Shown here one piece after another: positions 1-8,827 of a stretch of DNA of 64,000 bases. Location of the stretch: assembly GCA_963971225.1 (NCBI GenBank), contig OZ020270.1, forward strand, positions 72,866,432 through 72,930,431, given 5' to 3'. The position numbers were made by a program, and so were the translations under genes. Each line of letters starts with the position of its first letter. Positions within the stretch are counted from its first letter, which is position 1. Under the pieces are notes generated by a model that saw only the letters and a program-made list of their open reading frames with translations, did no database searches and was not told the DNA's origin. The DNA is from Melieria omissa (Eukaryota; Arthropoda; Insecta; Diptera; Ulidiidae).

Positions 1-182
1 CCGCCTGCTCGATTTCGAGGGGATGCCGCATCCTGCCCCGAACATCCAGCAAGGGTTGATCCTCTTCGAGCAACCTTGTAAATTTTTCCCAGTCGGTCTT
101 CCTGGGGTTTTTAATTGAAGATGACTCCATTTGGGTGGCTGCTAATCTAAATTCGATCATCCTATGATCTGATAGGGAGGGT
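1..182 (-). pseudogene. LOA1 LINE ORF2 fragment (linker after endonuclease)
   Basis: The complement of this stretch matches the middle of the LOA2 ORF2 near 24300-24490 at both DNA and protein level, including the SDHRM motif that closes the endonuclease domain. It runs off the window edge, so the rest of ORF2 (RT, RNase H) would lie to the left. It continues at 6191 once Gypsy A is removed; about 60 bp of the LINE between the two parts is missing or replaced by rearranged sequence. It belongs to a decayed non-LTR retrotransposon and has no intact frame here. Confidence 0.8.
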
Positions 183-235
183 GTGATATTGTTACTGTGA
201 AGTAACAATATCACAGGTCCTATGATCTGTGATAT
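183..235. repeat. Rearranged palindromic junction beside Gypsy A
   Basis: GTGATATTGTTAC is followed six bases later by its exact complement. The core TGTTAC-6 nt-GTAACA is flanked by ATAT on both sides, like an LTR shrunk to its two tips. The string TCCTATGATCTG occurs at about 161 and again at about 219, so a local duplication joined this material to the Gypsy A end. It replaces about 60 bp of LINE sequence. Confidence 0.6.
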
Positions 236-619
236 TGTTAATTCACAGGTCCGTTTGGATTGGTTTTGAAAATAAAACACCTTCAATCATTCAGCAAAAA
301 TCAACAATCACTTTATTTACAGATTTACACTTCGCTTGTATCTACACTTGTTACCACTTCGCTTGCTCAACACAGACTCGACCCCTTGCGCTGCCACTGC
401 TGCTTTTATACCAGTTTTCTTATCGCGCCGAAGTTTCTTGCAACTTCCAATTGGAAAGCGCTCGACCATTCTCGCACAGCCCATTTCTTCGAGAACCATC
501 CTTGCCATATCGGACTATACCAAGCGAATTTATACCAGTTTCGCTGTACTGCAAAGTGCATGCCTAAAAGTATGCTTGCAAAAGCGTTCATGCACAGCAC
601 AGAGTGCCTTTTCGTTTCA
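236..619 (-). repeat. Gypsy A 3' LTR
   Basis: It matches 5795-6186 over almost its whole length, with scattered substitutions and a short deletion near the TGTTA end. It begins TGTTA and ends TTTCA when read on the plus strand. It contains an AATAAA-like block (AAAATAAAAC) near its left end. Confidence 0.9.
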
Positions 620-630
620 CTGCCCATCAC

Positions 631-3600
631 TTAGACTTGTTCGTCCCGAACAAGTACCGAGGCTCCGCCGGAGTAAGATGCCAGGCGCTCCAAATGGACT
701 ACTTTCAACCTGGCGTTTCTGTTGCCGCAGCGTTGAACCCTGTACACCACGTCATTAATCCTAGTCACGACTTCGTAAGGTCCTTCCCATGACGTTTGAA
801 GCTTTGGAGACAAACCTTTCCTCCGCTGCGGGTTGTAAGGCATTACTAGATCGCCTTCTTGGAACCCCGCTGTGTTAGCTCGTAGATCATATCTGGCTTT
901 CATCTTATCGCTGACCAGTTGGATACGGTCCCTTATAAACTGGTGGATTTCTTCCAGCTCCGATCGCTTATTAACTGCGTAATCCGTCTTAGGGCCTTCC
1001 GTTGTGCTGACCACTCCGAACTTCAAGTCAGCAGGCAACCTCAGCGCCGTGCCGAACACTGCTCGGGCTGGAGTGAGTGATGTCGTATCGTGTGGGGCTG
1101 CCCTATACGCCATCAAGAACAGCGGAATATACGTGTCCCATTTTAATTTTTGCCTACTACCTTCCGCAGATATTCCTCCAGCGATTGAATCGTTCCACCA
1201 TGCCGTCGGACAGGTGCGCGTTTTCCTTATTCCTAGTAGCTCACACACTTCCTTTAATACCAGAGACTCGAAATTCCGGCCTTGATCCGAGTGCAACTCC
1301 AGTGGAATTCCAAATCTGGCCACCCAGTTGTTTACCAGCATTGCCGCGACCGTGGAGGCCTCCTGGTTAGGAATAGGATACACTTCGGGCCATTTGCTGA
1401 AATAGTCCATTACCACCAGCACATATTTGTTGCCTTGAGTGCTAAGTGGGAATGGCCCCGGCGACGTCCATGGCAATTCGCTCAAAGGGTGCTCCCATGT
1501 TGTACTGCTGCATGCGGCCCCGAGATCTTCTTGTTGGCCCTTTCGCAGCCGAACATCGATCACAGCTCTTAATCCAATCGGCGACAGACTCCTGGCATCC
1601 TACCCAGTAGAATCGTCTTTTTATTTTGGCGACAGTTTTTGTGATGCCTAGGTGCCCTCCGCTGGAGTCGTTATGGTATGCCTCGATCACCTCGTTGATC
1701 CTGCATTTCGGGACTACAATTAGGGAATTGCTGGTCCGGCCATCCTCACTCTCCCACTCGCGGTATAGGCAACCATCAGACAGCCGCAGACTTTGCCACT
1801 ACGCCCAGTAAGACTTCGCGATCGGGCTCTCACCGGCCATCTCCTGCCAGTCTGGACGTGCGCCTTGCTCCTTGCCTTCAATGATTTTTTTAAGATCCGT
1901 ATCCTCGCGCTGGTCCTTTTGTATCCTCTCCGCAGACCACTCCTTCTCTGGCATAACGCTGACCAATCGCACGTCCACTATCTGCTCTTTGCTTTCGGCT
2001 CGCGAACAATGCCTGCATTCGGTTTTGCACGGACGGCGTGACAAGGCATCGGCATTTCCATGGCTGCTACCCTTGCGATGCTCTACCGTGTAGTCGTAGC
2101 TCTGCAGTCGCTCGATCCACCGCGCCAACTGGCCTTCCGGATCTTTAAAGTTCAGCAGCCATTTCAATGCCGCACGATCTGCGCGCAGGCGAAACTTCTG
2201 CCCATACAGGTATTTATGGAAGTGTTTCACGCATTCCAATACTGCGAGTAACTCCCTCCGTGTCACACAGTAGTTGCGTTCCGGCTTTGACAAAATTTTG
2301 CTGTAGTAGGCTATCACTTGTTCTTGGCCATCTATTATTTGTGATAGCACACCACCAATACTATGCTCACTTGCATCTGTGTCCAGCACAAACATCTCTC
2401 CAGGCACGGGGAAGGCCAGAATTGGAGCAGTGCACAGTTTTTCCTTGAGACGTGTAAAAGCCTGTTCCTGCTCTTCGCCCCACGCGAAGGCTTGATTCTT
2501 TTTCGTCGGTTTGTGCAAACTGCCAGCTATGTTCGAAAATCCAGGAACGAATCTTCGGTAGTATGTGCACAGGCCCAGGAAACTGCGGAGTTCGTGTAGA
2601 TTGCGTGGCCGGGGCCACTCCTTCACCGCCGTGATTTTGCCTTCATCCGTATGTACTCCGCGGGCGGAACCCGTGTGACCCAGATACTTGACCACTTTTT
2701 GAAACAGCGAGCACTTCTTTGGGTTGAGTTTAAGCCCGGCTTTCTGTATTCGTGCGAATACCTCCTTTATCTTTCCAAGGTGGTCGTCAAAGCTTTTACC
2801 CATCACGATTATGTCGTCGAGGTACACCAGACACGTCCGCCATTGCAGCCCTTTCAGCACACGTTCCATTAGCCGCTCGAAAGTCGCTGGTGCGTTGCAG
2901 AGTCCAAACGGCATGACGGTGAACTGCCACAAACCGTCGCCAACACTAAAAGCCGTTTTCTCCTTGTCCTTGTCTGTATGCTCCACCTGCCAATAGCCGC
3001 TGCGGAAGTCGAGTGTGGAAAACCACTGTGTGCCTGACAGTGTGTCCAGGGTGTCATCGATCCGACGTAGTGGATAGCTGGCCTTCTTGGTCACGTCATT
3101 GAGCTTTCGATAGTCCACACAAAATCGGGTACTGCCATCCTTTTTCTTGACTAGCACGACCGGCGAACACCAAGGGCCTGACGACGGCTCTATGTCCTTT
3201 TCTTAACCCATGCTTTCAATTAAAGTTGCGACCTCCTCCCTCTTGGCCAGAGGTTGGCGGATTGGTTTCGCATTTCCGGTGTCGATGTTGTGTTTCACTA
3301 TGGCTGTTCTTCCGCCCGCTTCCGTTGCAAATATTGACCATAGTGCTGTAGGAGTGACCGTGCCTTCTGTTTCTGCTCGGCTGTCAATTCGCTGCTCCAC
3401 TGGTTTTGCGGTATGGCGTCCATGTTAGAACCGCGTTTCTTACTTCCTCCGTGTGGACTGCTTTCGCAATTGACAACTACTTCAGCCTCTCTACACTCGC
3501 CAATGCCCGTATCTTTTCCGACATATCTGGGTGCATTCAGGGGGTTCAGTATTCTGACTGGTATTCTGCCATTCTTAGGTTCCACTAATGTACGTCCGAT

Positions 3601-4110
3601 GATGATGTTGTCGTGTCCTTGTTTCGGTGCTTCTACAACCCACAGCCGACTCGTATCGTCGTCCTCGTCTATCTTTGCCCACACAATCGCCTCCGAATTC
3701 GCTGGTATCCTCCTGTGTCGACACGGTACAACCTTCTTTACCGCCACGCTTCGCTCATAGCCGGTGTGCAGCGGGAATTCAACGTTGGCATATCTCAGCA
3801 CATTTTCCTTCAGGTCCAGCGTAAAACCGTGCCTAATCATGAAATCCACGCCGATAATCACGTCGTCCACTATATCCGCGACGATGAATTCATGTTCCAG
3901 GCTGCTGGTGCCGATAGCAATTGTTTTTGTTACTTTTCCTCTTACCGGCGCACGCTCGCCAGTCGCAGTCCGCAGCTGTATGCCATGCAGCGGTTCCCAG
4001 TTCTTCAGAAGCTTCCTTTTTATGATCGAATATGACGCTCCAGTATCCAGTGTCAACACGAACAACTTTCCATCTATCTTTCCTTCAATCGTCAAGCTGC
4101 TGGGTTGCCG
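631..4110 (-). pseudogene. Gypsy A pol (protease, RT, RNase H, integrase), broken
   Basis: This is the polyprotein of the retrotransposon. Reading on the minus strand: protease with the LTLDTGASYS active-site box near 4070; RT with [10 protein letters not shown] near 3120 and YLDDI near 2820; RNase H with LDTDASEHS near 2370; the HHCC-type integrase zinc finger near 1600-1690; and the integrase core with HSDQGRNFES near 1290. The frame is lost near 3300, stopped by TAA near 3205, and shifted near 1800 and near 1550. It retains about 75-90% identity by eye to the Gypsy B pol. Translation as one protein is impossible in this copy. Confidence 0.88.
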
Positions 4111-4184
4111 TTTCAGCTGTGGGACAAGGACGGTGGGGCAGCGGGTTGTGGGAATCAGCTCACGCCCCTTTGGGCTGACCCGTT

Positions 4185-5732
4185 TTAGTTTAACGACTCG
4201 TCGTCCTCAGCCCGGCGCTTGTTGGCTGAGCCTCGATCGTCAGTATCCCTCGCTTCAGGCGATTGCGATCGAGAACGGGAACGCCTCTTTCGTTGGCGGC
4301 AGTCTCGTGCTATGTGACCCTGCTTGCCACATGTCCAGCAAACAACTTTAGAGAAGACAACCTGTGGCCTGCCCGGTATCTCAGAGCTTATGGCCTGGAT
4401 CGAAATGTCGCTGTCCGGCTCGATTTGGCGTATCCTTGCAAGTGCATACCGAGTGCATCCAATCCATGTCGCCTCATATGTCATCGCGCTGGTCACCGTT
4501 TCCTTGATTGTCGGCTTGCCCATGATCAACGCACTGCGACGTGTCTCCGGATCATGAAGACCTTCAATGAAAGACTCAATCTTCATCCTCTCGAGATCAT
4601 CAGCGCCGAATTTTGGGTAGCACAACTGTACGAGCCGTTCAATGTCTGCTGCATATGTTTGCAGCGCCTCGCTGGCTCTTTGCCTGCGGTTCTTCAGCTC
4701 ACAGTAGTATAGCGTATGGTTGTGCTCGTTGCTGTACTTCGCTGCCAACGCTCTCATGACGGCCTCATAATCACTTCTCGAACATTCCGGAACTGATTTC
4801 ATTACCTCAGCCGCCGGACCTTTCAGCGCTAGTGCCAATCTCCGACCCTTCCTGATATCGGTCCACTGATTTTCCAAAGCAGCTAAGTCGAATTGCAGTT
4901 TAAATGTATCGAACGGCGTAGCACCATCATAAGTAGGAACTTGTGTTCGGGTGGCGAAACTTTCCGGAACCGGCGGCAAACATTCTCGTGGCTGTACCTC
5001 TCTAAGCCGCTCGTCGATTTTTCTGTTTACCGTATCCTCCAGACTGTCAACTCGTTTGTCTAAATGTTCTACTCGCGTCTCCAGGTGCTCAACTTTCACA
5101 TTAATCCTGTCCGAAATCTCTTCCACTTTCTGCTCCAAGCGCGCAGAATTTTCCTGAAGTTTGCTGGACAACTCGCGATTAGCATTTTCCAATTTTTCCG
5201 GATTTTCCTGGAGTTTGGTTTCCATTCGCTCTGCTACTTCTCGGCTCGCCGATTCCATTTTCGCTATTTCGTGATTCGTAGTTTCCAGTTTCGCTGCCAT
5301 TTGCGCCGACAGTTCCTGATTCGTGGTTTTCAGTTTCGCTGCCATTTGCGCCGAAATTTCCTGATTCGTGGTTTCCAGTTTGGCTGCCATTTCGCGATTT
5401 TCATTTTCCATTTTGGCTGCCATTTCAAGGTTGGAAGTCTCAAACATGCCTTTAAGTGCAACCATTAACTGGCTCATGTCCAATGCTTGTAGTGGCGCAG
5501 CCACTGCAGTAGTACTTTGGATCGACGCAGCACCTGCAGGCGACTCCTCCACCTTGGCCGACGCCTCTTGTTCCTGCGTTCCGAACTCGTGTGGAGCCCA
5601 ATGAATGCCTCGTGATTCACACGCCTCTCGCAAGCGCAGCTGCAACTCCACCTCACCGCCAGCTGTCGGCAAATTCCAGGCAGCCAGCTCCTTCTTAAGC
5701 TGGTCCACCTTCAGCAGCTCGAGTTTAACCAT
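4185..5732 (-). CDS. gag: Gypsy A gag with SAP domain, long coiled coil and CCHC knuckle
   Basis: An open frame of 515 codons with a true ATG at 5732. Residues about 4-38 (VDQLKKELAAWNLPTAGGEV and on) fit a SAP fold, a DNA-binding helix-extended-loop-helix. Residues about 95-250 form a repetitive heptad-rich coiled coil with a 45-bp repeat at DNA level. A capsid-like retrotransposon gag domain follows (about 270-420). The end carries one zinc knuckle, CWTCGKQGHIARDC, with an RS-rich tail. It should package the element RNA. It is longer than the 472-residue Gypsy B gag because of extra coiled-coil repeats. It is still open although pol is dead. Confidence 0.85.
   Translation of the reverse strand: MVKLELLKVDQLKKELAAWNLPTAGGEVELQLRLREACESRGIHWAPHEFGTQEQEASAKVEESPAGAASIQSTTAVAAPLQALDMSQLMVALKGMFETSNLEMAAKMENENREMAAKLETTNQEISAQMAAKLKTTNQELSAQMAAKLETTNHEIAKMESASREVAERMETKLQENPEKLENANRELSSKLQENSARLEQKVEEISDRINVKVEHLETRVEHLDKRVDSLEDTVNRKIDERLREVQPRECLPPVPESFATRTQVPTYDGATPFDTFKLQFDLAALENQWTDIRKGRRLALALKGPAAEVMKSVPECSRSDYEAVMRALAAKYSNEHNHTLYYCELKNRRQRASEALQTYAADIERLVQLCYPKFGADDLERMKIESFIEGLHDPETRRSALIMGKPTIKETVTSAMTYEATWIGCTRYALARIRQIEPDSDISIQAISSEIPGRPQVVFSKVVCWTCGKQGHIARDCRQRKRRSRSRSQSPEARDTDDRGSANKRRAEDDESLN
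5272..5410 (-). repeat. 45-bp tandem repeat in Gypsy A gag coiled coil
   Basis: The phrase GATTCGTGGTTT/CCAG recurs at about 5272, 5318 and 5363, a 45-bp period giving a 15-residue unit of the type AAKLETTNQEISAQM. The unit keeps the frame and the heptad pattern. Confidence 0.75.
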
Positions 5733-5774
5733 GTCTGCGTTTTTATAATTTTATTTTTTATCTTCAGTAACACA

Positions 5775-5792
5775 ATCCCACTTCTGGCACCA
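5775..5792 (-). other. Gypsy A primer binding site (tRNA-Leu type)
   Basis: The plus strand reads ATCCCACTTCTGGCACCA two bases from the 5' LTR, so the element carries the complement of a tRNA 3' end. I recall animal tRNA-Leu(CAA) ending ATCCCACTTCTGACA plus CCA; one base differs here. Confidence 0.75.
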
Positions 5793-5794
5793 AA

Positions 5795-6186
5795 TTTACG
5801 AAAATTACTTCACAGGTTCGTTTGTATTGGTTTTGAAAATAAAACACCTTCAATCATTCAGCAAAAATCAACAATCACTTTATTTACAAATTTACACTTC
5901 GCTTGTATCTACACTTGTTACCACTTTGCTTGCTCAACACAGACTCGACCCCTTACGCTGCCACTGCTGCTTTTATACCAGTTTTCTTATCGCGCCGAAG
6001 TTTCTTGCAACTACCAATTGAAACGCGCTCGACCATTCTCGCACATCCCATTTCTTCGAGAACCATCCTTGCCATATCGGACTATACCAAGCGAATTTAT
6101 ACCAGTTTCGCTGTACTTCAAAGTGCACGCCTAAAAGTATGCTTGCAAAAGCGTTCATGCACAGCACAGAGTGCCTTTTCGTTTCA
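5795..6186 (-). repeat. Gypsy A 5' LTR
   Basis: The partner of 236-619. The right end TTTCA meets the duplication ATAT. The left end reads TTTACG where the related Gypsy B LTR has TGTTACG. This LTR should hold the promoter; a TTTTATACC box lies near 5970 and could be the TATA region read on the minus strand as GGTATAAAA. Confidence 0.88.
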
Positions 6187-6190
6187 ATAT

Positions 6191-6739
6191 GGTAAGGTCT
6201 AGGACCTCCTGCCTAACTCGAGTGACAAATGTCTGGGAACATCCCGAATTAAGTATAACTAGGTTAGGTGCTAGTATATAATCAAGTAGGTACTCACCCC
6301 TAAGATTATCGTTCGTGCTTCCCCAGATCGTGTGGTGGGCGTTCATATCCCCGCCTATTAGGAGTGGCAAGGCGTTTGCCCTGCAGTACTCCACCAGGCC
6401 CTGCACTTCGTGGGGGGGAACTGTCATGTCTTCTGCTGGAAAATACGCAGACGCTAGGACGATCTCGAGCATCATCGCCACCGCTACCAGGTTCCTGGAC
6501 ATGTACTCTGAAATACAAACATAGTTAGTATTTTTCTCAAATACCACGCAGGCACGAGGTTTCTCTTGCCTTGTGTTCCAAATTACCTTGGTTTGTTGCG
6601 AGTTGAGCCCGCAGATTCTGCCGTTATAGCACCAGGGCTCCTGCACTAGCGCCGCCTCGATGTGGTCTCGGGTAAACTTATGCGCTAGGACGGCCGACGC
6701 CGCCTTCGCGTGGTGAAGGTTGATCTGCACAACCTTCAT
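6191..6739 (-). pseudogene. LOA1 ORF2 start: apurinic-type endonuclease
   Basis: Starts at ATG 6739 with MKVVQINLHHAKAASAV. It shows QEPW (catalytic Glu box), GGDMNAHHTIWGS and the start of the next conserved block EVLDLTI, all features of the EEP endonuclease of LOA/I/R1-type LINEs that nicks target DNA. Compared with LOA2, about 8 codons are missing around MMLEIVLASAYF. The frame ends where Gypsy A inserted. Confidence 0.85.
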
Positions 6740-6749
6740 TGCTCGAGGG

Positions 6750-8154
6750 TTAGAGCTTAGGAGAGGATTCATCCATCTCAAGCAGTGGCGTCAACGAGAT
6801 CTCGTCTGACAGCTGCTCCTTTTCCTCGTTTGAGCTGCCTCTCAGCCCCAGCGCTTCGAGGTTTATCTCCTCAAGGGAATCTTGAGAAACTCCTAGTTCT
6901 GCTGCCTTTGCTCTGGCTTGATTTCTGCCGTCCGGTGAGGTCCCGGGTGCGGCAGACTGCACCATGCTTCAACCGGTGGATTCCCTGACTCAGCTGGTAT
7001 AGTGGGAGGTGCTACCTCACTGCTCGGGCCTCCAGATCTGGGAATATGAACTGGGATAGTCCCATATCTGAAGTTCAAGGCATTGTTGTTTCCCCTGATC
7101 GCGGCGAAGGATTTCTCGTCAACGACCAGGTTCCATAACACGCCCTTGCCCTCGTCCTTGGAAGTCACCACCTTCCAAAGATTAGTGGAAACCCCAGCAT
7201 TCTGCGCTTGTAACAGCGCACTGAGTACACGTCCTGGACTTTTTAATTTCAGGACGTTGGGGGGAGTGATGTTGTCGCTCCCTCTCTTCCTTGGTTGAGT
7301 CAGTTAAGCAGCCGCAGCTGTCGCCGTAGCTGTGGGTCTTCCCCAATGCTCTACCGCCTTACTCCTGGCTTCCTCCTTACTCAGTCCTTGCCCGAGGTAT
7401 GGGAGGTACCATTTGACTTTAGCCCCGCTCAAACCACGCCTTAGGGGGTCATCCAGACCACCTGGTTGCCCTAAGGGAGGTAGTTTGGGGAGCTGTTTTC
7501 TGGGCCTACTTGCCTCTACGTCAGCAGCTCGGCCTGCTGCCAGCGCCGAAGCGGTGGATGACGGTGGTAATTCTCGTGCAGTCGCAGCGATGCTAGCACT
7601 ATGGGCCGAGCCTGTGGGCTCCGCCCCCACCACCAGTCTGGACTGAATGCATGGACCAGTCTGGACCACTAGGGAGAGTCAGAGCCTTGCTCACCTGACT
7701 TGTGGTGGGACTAGTGCTGATTGATGCTGCCAGAGCAGAGGTATCAAACAGAGGCCTGCCTCTGCCAGCACCGCTGGCCCCTCGTCCGCCCCTGAGTGGG
7801 CTCCTCGCCACCTTGGAAGGTATTCTTCCTCGGCTGAAGCCTCAGGTCTACTACTGTGTTTTGGAGTGCATGCTCCGGTACTGCTGCAAGTTGAGTTGCG
7901 GTGTAGTCCCGCCGAACGAGTGACATGCCTCGTTTATTTTTACCGCCATTTCTTTTTGTGGAATTCATCATGATTGCGGTGCGGCCGCCTGCCCGCGCGC
8001 GAGGCGATGGCGGCCAAAAATTCTGGCTGGGACAGGGTGGTCGACCATGGCAGAGCCCACATACATGACAAGGCCATTGTACTTCCTGAAGCGGCCCGGT
8101 ATCAGGAAGGCACCGTAATAATACAGCCGGTATACCCCCTGGCTGCAAACCACA
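6750..8154 (-). pseudogene. LOA1 ORF1 (gag-like), frameshifted
   Basis: Four to five overlapping frame pieces correspond one to one with the ORF1 pieces of LOA2. Recognisable blocks are KRNGGKNKRG..RRDYTATQLAAVPEHAL near 7890-7960, PPLGQPGGLDDPLRRGLSGAKVKWYL near 7400-7470, and MVTSKDEGKGVLWNLVVDE near 7130-7170. ORF1 proteins of such LINEs bind RNA; no CCHC knuckle is visible. The shifts make it a pseudogene. Confidence 0.75.
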
Positions 8155-8163
8155 TTTTCCCAT

Positions 8164-8171
8164 ATGTACAG
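8164..8171. repeat. 8-bp target duplication, left copy (ATGTACAG)
   Basis: The same octamer occurs at 11568-11575 on the other side of the inverted repeats. It fits the hAT consensus nTnnnnAn and also nnnTAnnn. Confidence 0.85.
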
Positions 8172-8490
8172 TAGGGTGGGTCGATTCCGGACTTTTCCGA
8201 TTCGAGATTTCTAATAGTGCGGAGAAGTTGCCTTAGTACTTCCTGATTCCAATGCAATTTTTTGTTTTGAGACAAACCCCAACTCCGGCCTTGAAATTTC
8301 GGAAATTTGCCTAAAATCGTGAAATTGCCTACCTAGCGCCTGAAATACGCCTCTCATGGAAAAATGTATAAAAGAAAAGTTGTATGTCGCATCATTAGCT
8401 ACCGAAATGGTATTATGATCATGGCCGTAGGACGAACCGTTCCCGAGATACGAGCGAAAAGGCGGCGCGCCGCAGCGCAAGGTAAAAATC
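8172..8490 (+). repeat. Left long terminal inverted repeat
   Basis: Read against the complement of 11236-11567 it matches nearly throughout, from TAGGGTGGGTCG at the tip to the segment GGCGCGCCGCAGCGCAAGG. The right arm carries an extra short segment (GATGCAGTCC) near 11455. Confidence 0.9.
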
Positions 8491-8827
8491 GGCTTGCGAC
8501 CACACTTCTCCCTGAATGCGCCAACAATGACGCCGGCGCTGCGGAGATGTGTTCTGTGCTTCACGCGTCGGGTCGGACCGGCCGGGCCGCTCCCCCCGTC
8601 CCGTCTCACTTTTCCCCCATCCCTCTCCCCTCCCCGCCAGACACTAGACTAGACTCCCGCTGCGCGCCGGGCGCCACCAGCTTGCTCCGTCGTGTATTCC
8701 CCTGAGCCATACGACACGTTCGGACAGGTCCCCACACAAATATTCTTTCATCGAGTTCCTTCACTCTTGTCGTTGATTTCGCCGAGTGCTATCACTTACA
8801 TTCTCTGAACAGAACACAAAACTCAAC
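8491..8827 (+). promoter_or_regulatory. Transposase leader / probable promoter
   Basis: A GC-rich, pyrimidine-rich stretch (CCCCATCCCTCTCCCCTCCCC near 8615) between the inverted repeat and the ATG, unlike the AT-rich surroundings. No TATA box was identified. The ATG at 8828 has the good fly context CTCAACATG; the frame is open a little further up but only with a GTG at 8786. Confidence 0.4.

Larger units (their letters stand above)
236..6186 (-). mobile_element. Gypsy A, decayed LTR retrotransposon
   Basis: A full-length Ty3/Gypsy-type element on the minus strand with two LTRs, a tRNA-Leu-type primer binding site, a gag and a broken pol. It is flanked by the 4-bp duplication ATAT (232-235 and 6187-6190), which marks a true integration into LOA1 ORF2. 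Its order (gag, protease, RT, RNase H, integrase) and its proteins closely match Gypsy B in this window, but pol is disrupted several times, so it is an old copy unable to move by itself. No envelope frame is visible between integrase and the 3' LTR. Confidence 0.92.
6187..8156 (-). mobile_element. LOA1 LINE, 5' part, truncated
   Basis: The minus-strand copy matches LOA2 from its 5' leader to the start of ORF2. Its 5' end stops near 8156, inside the segment matching LOA2 21820, so the first about 180 bp of the full element are absent. The rest of the same element lies at 1-182. Both ORFs carry several frameshifts. Confidence 0.85.

Noticed and set aside
229..792. Overlapping small frames on both strands at the left LTR
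   Set aside because: They lie inside the Gypsy A LTR and in the antisense of its integrase; the same frames recur in the second LTR, as expected for repeats rather than genes.
236..6186. An env gene making Gypsy A or B an errantivirus
   Set aside because: Only about 10 bp separate the integrase frame from the 3' LTR; no third ORF, signal peptide or membrane span is present.
8211..8609. Antisense frame across the hAT-like left TIR
   Set aside because: The same peptide occurs from the other TIR because the repeats are inverted copies; no domain.
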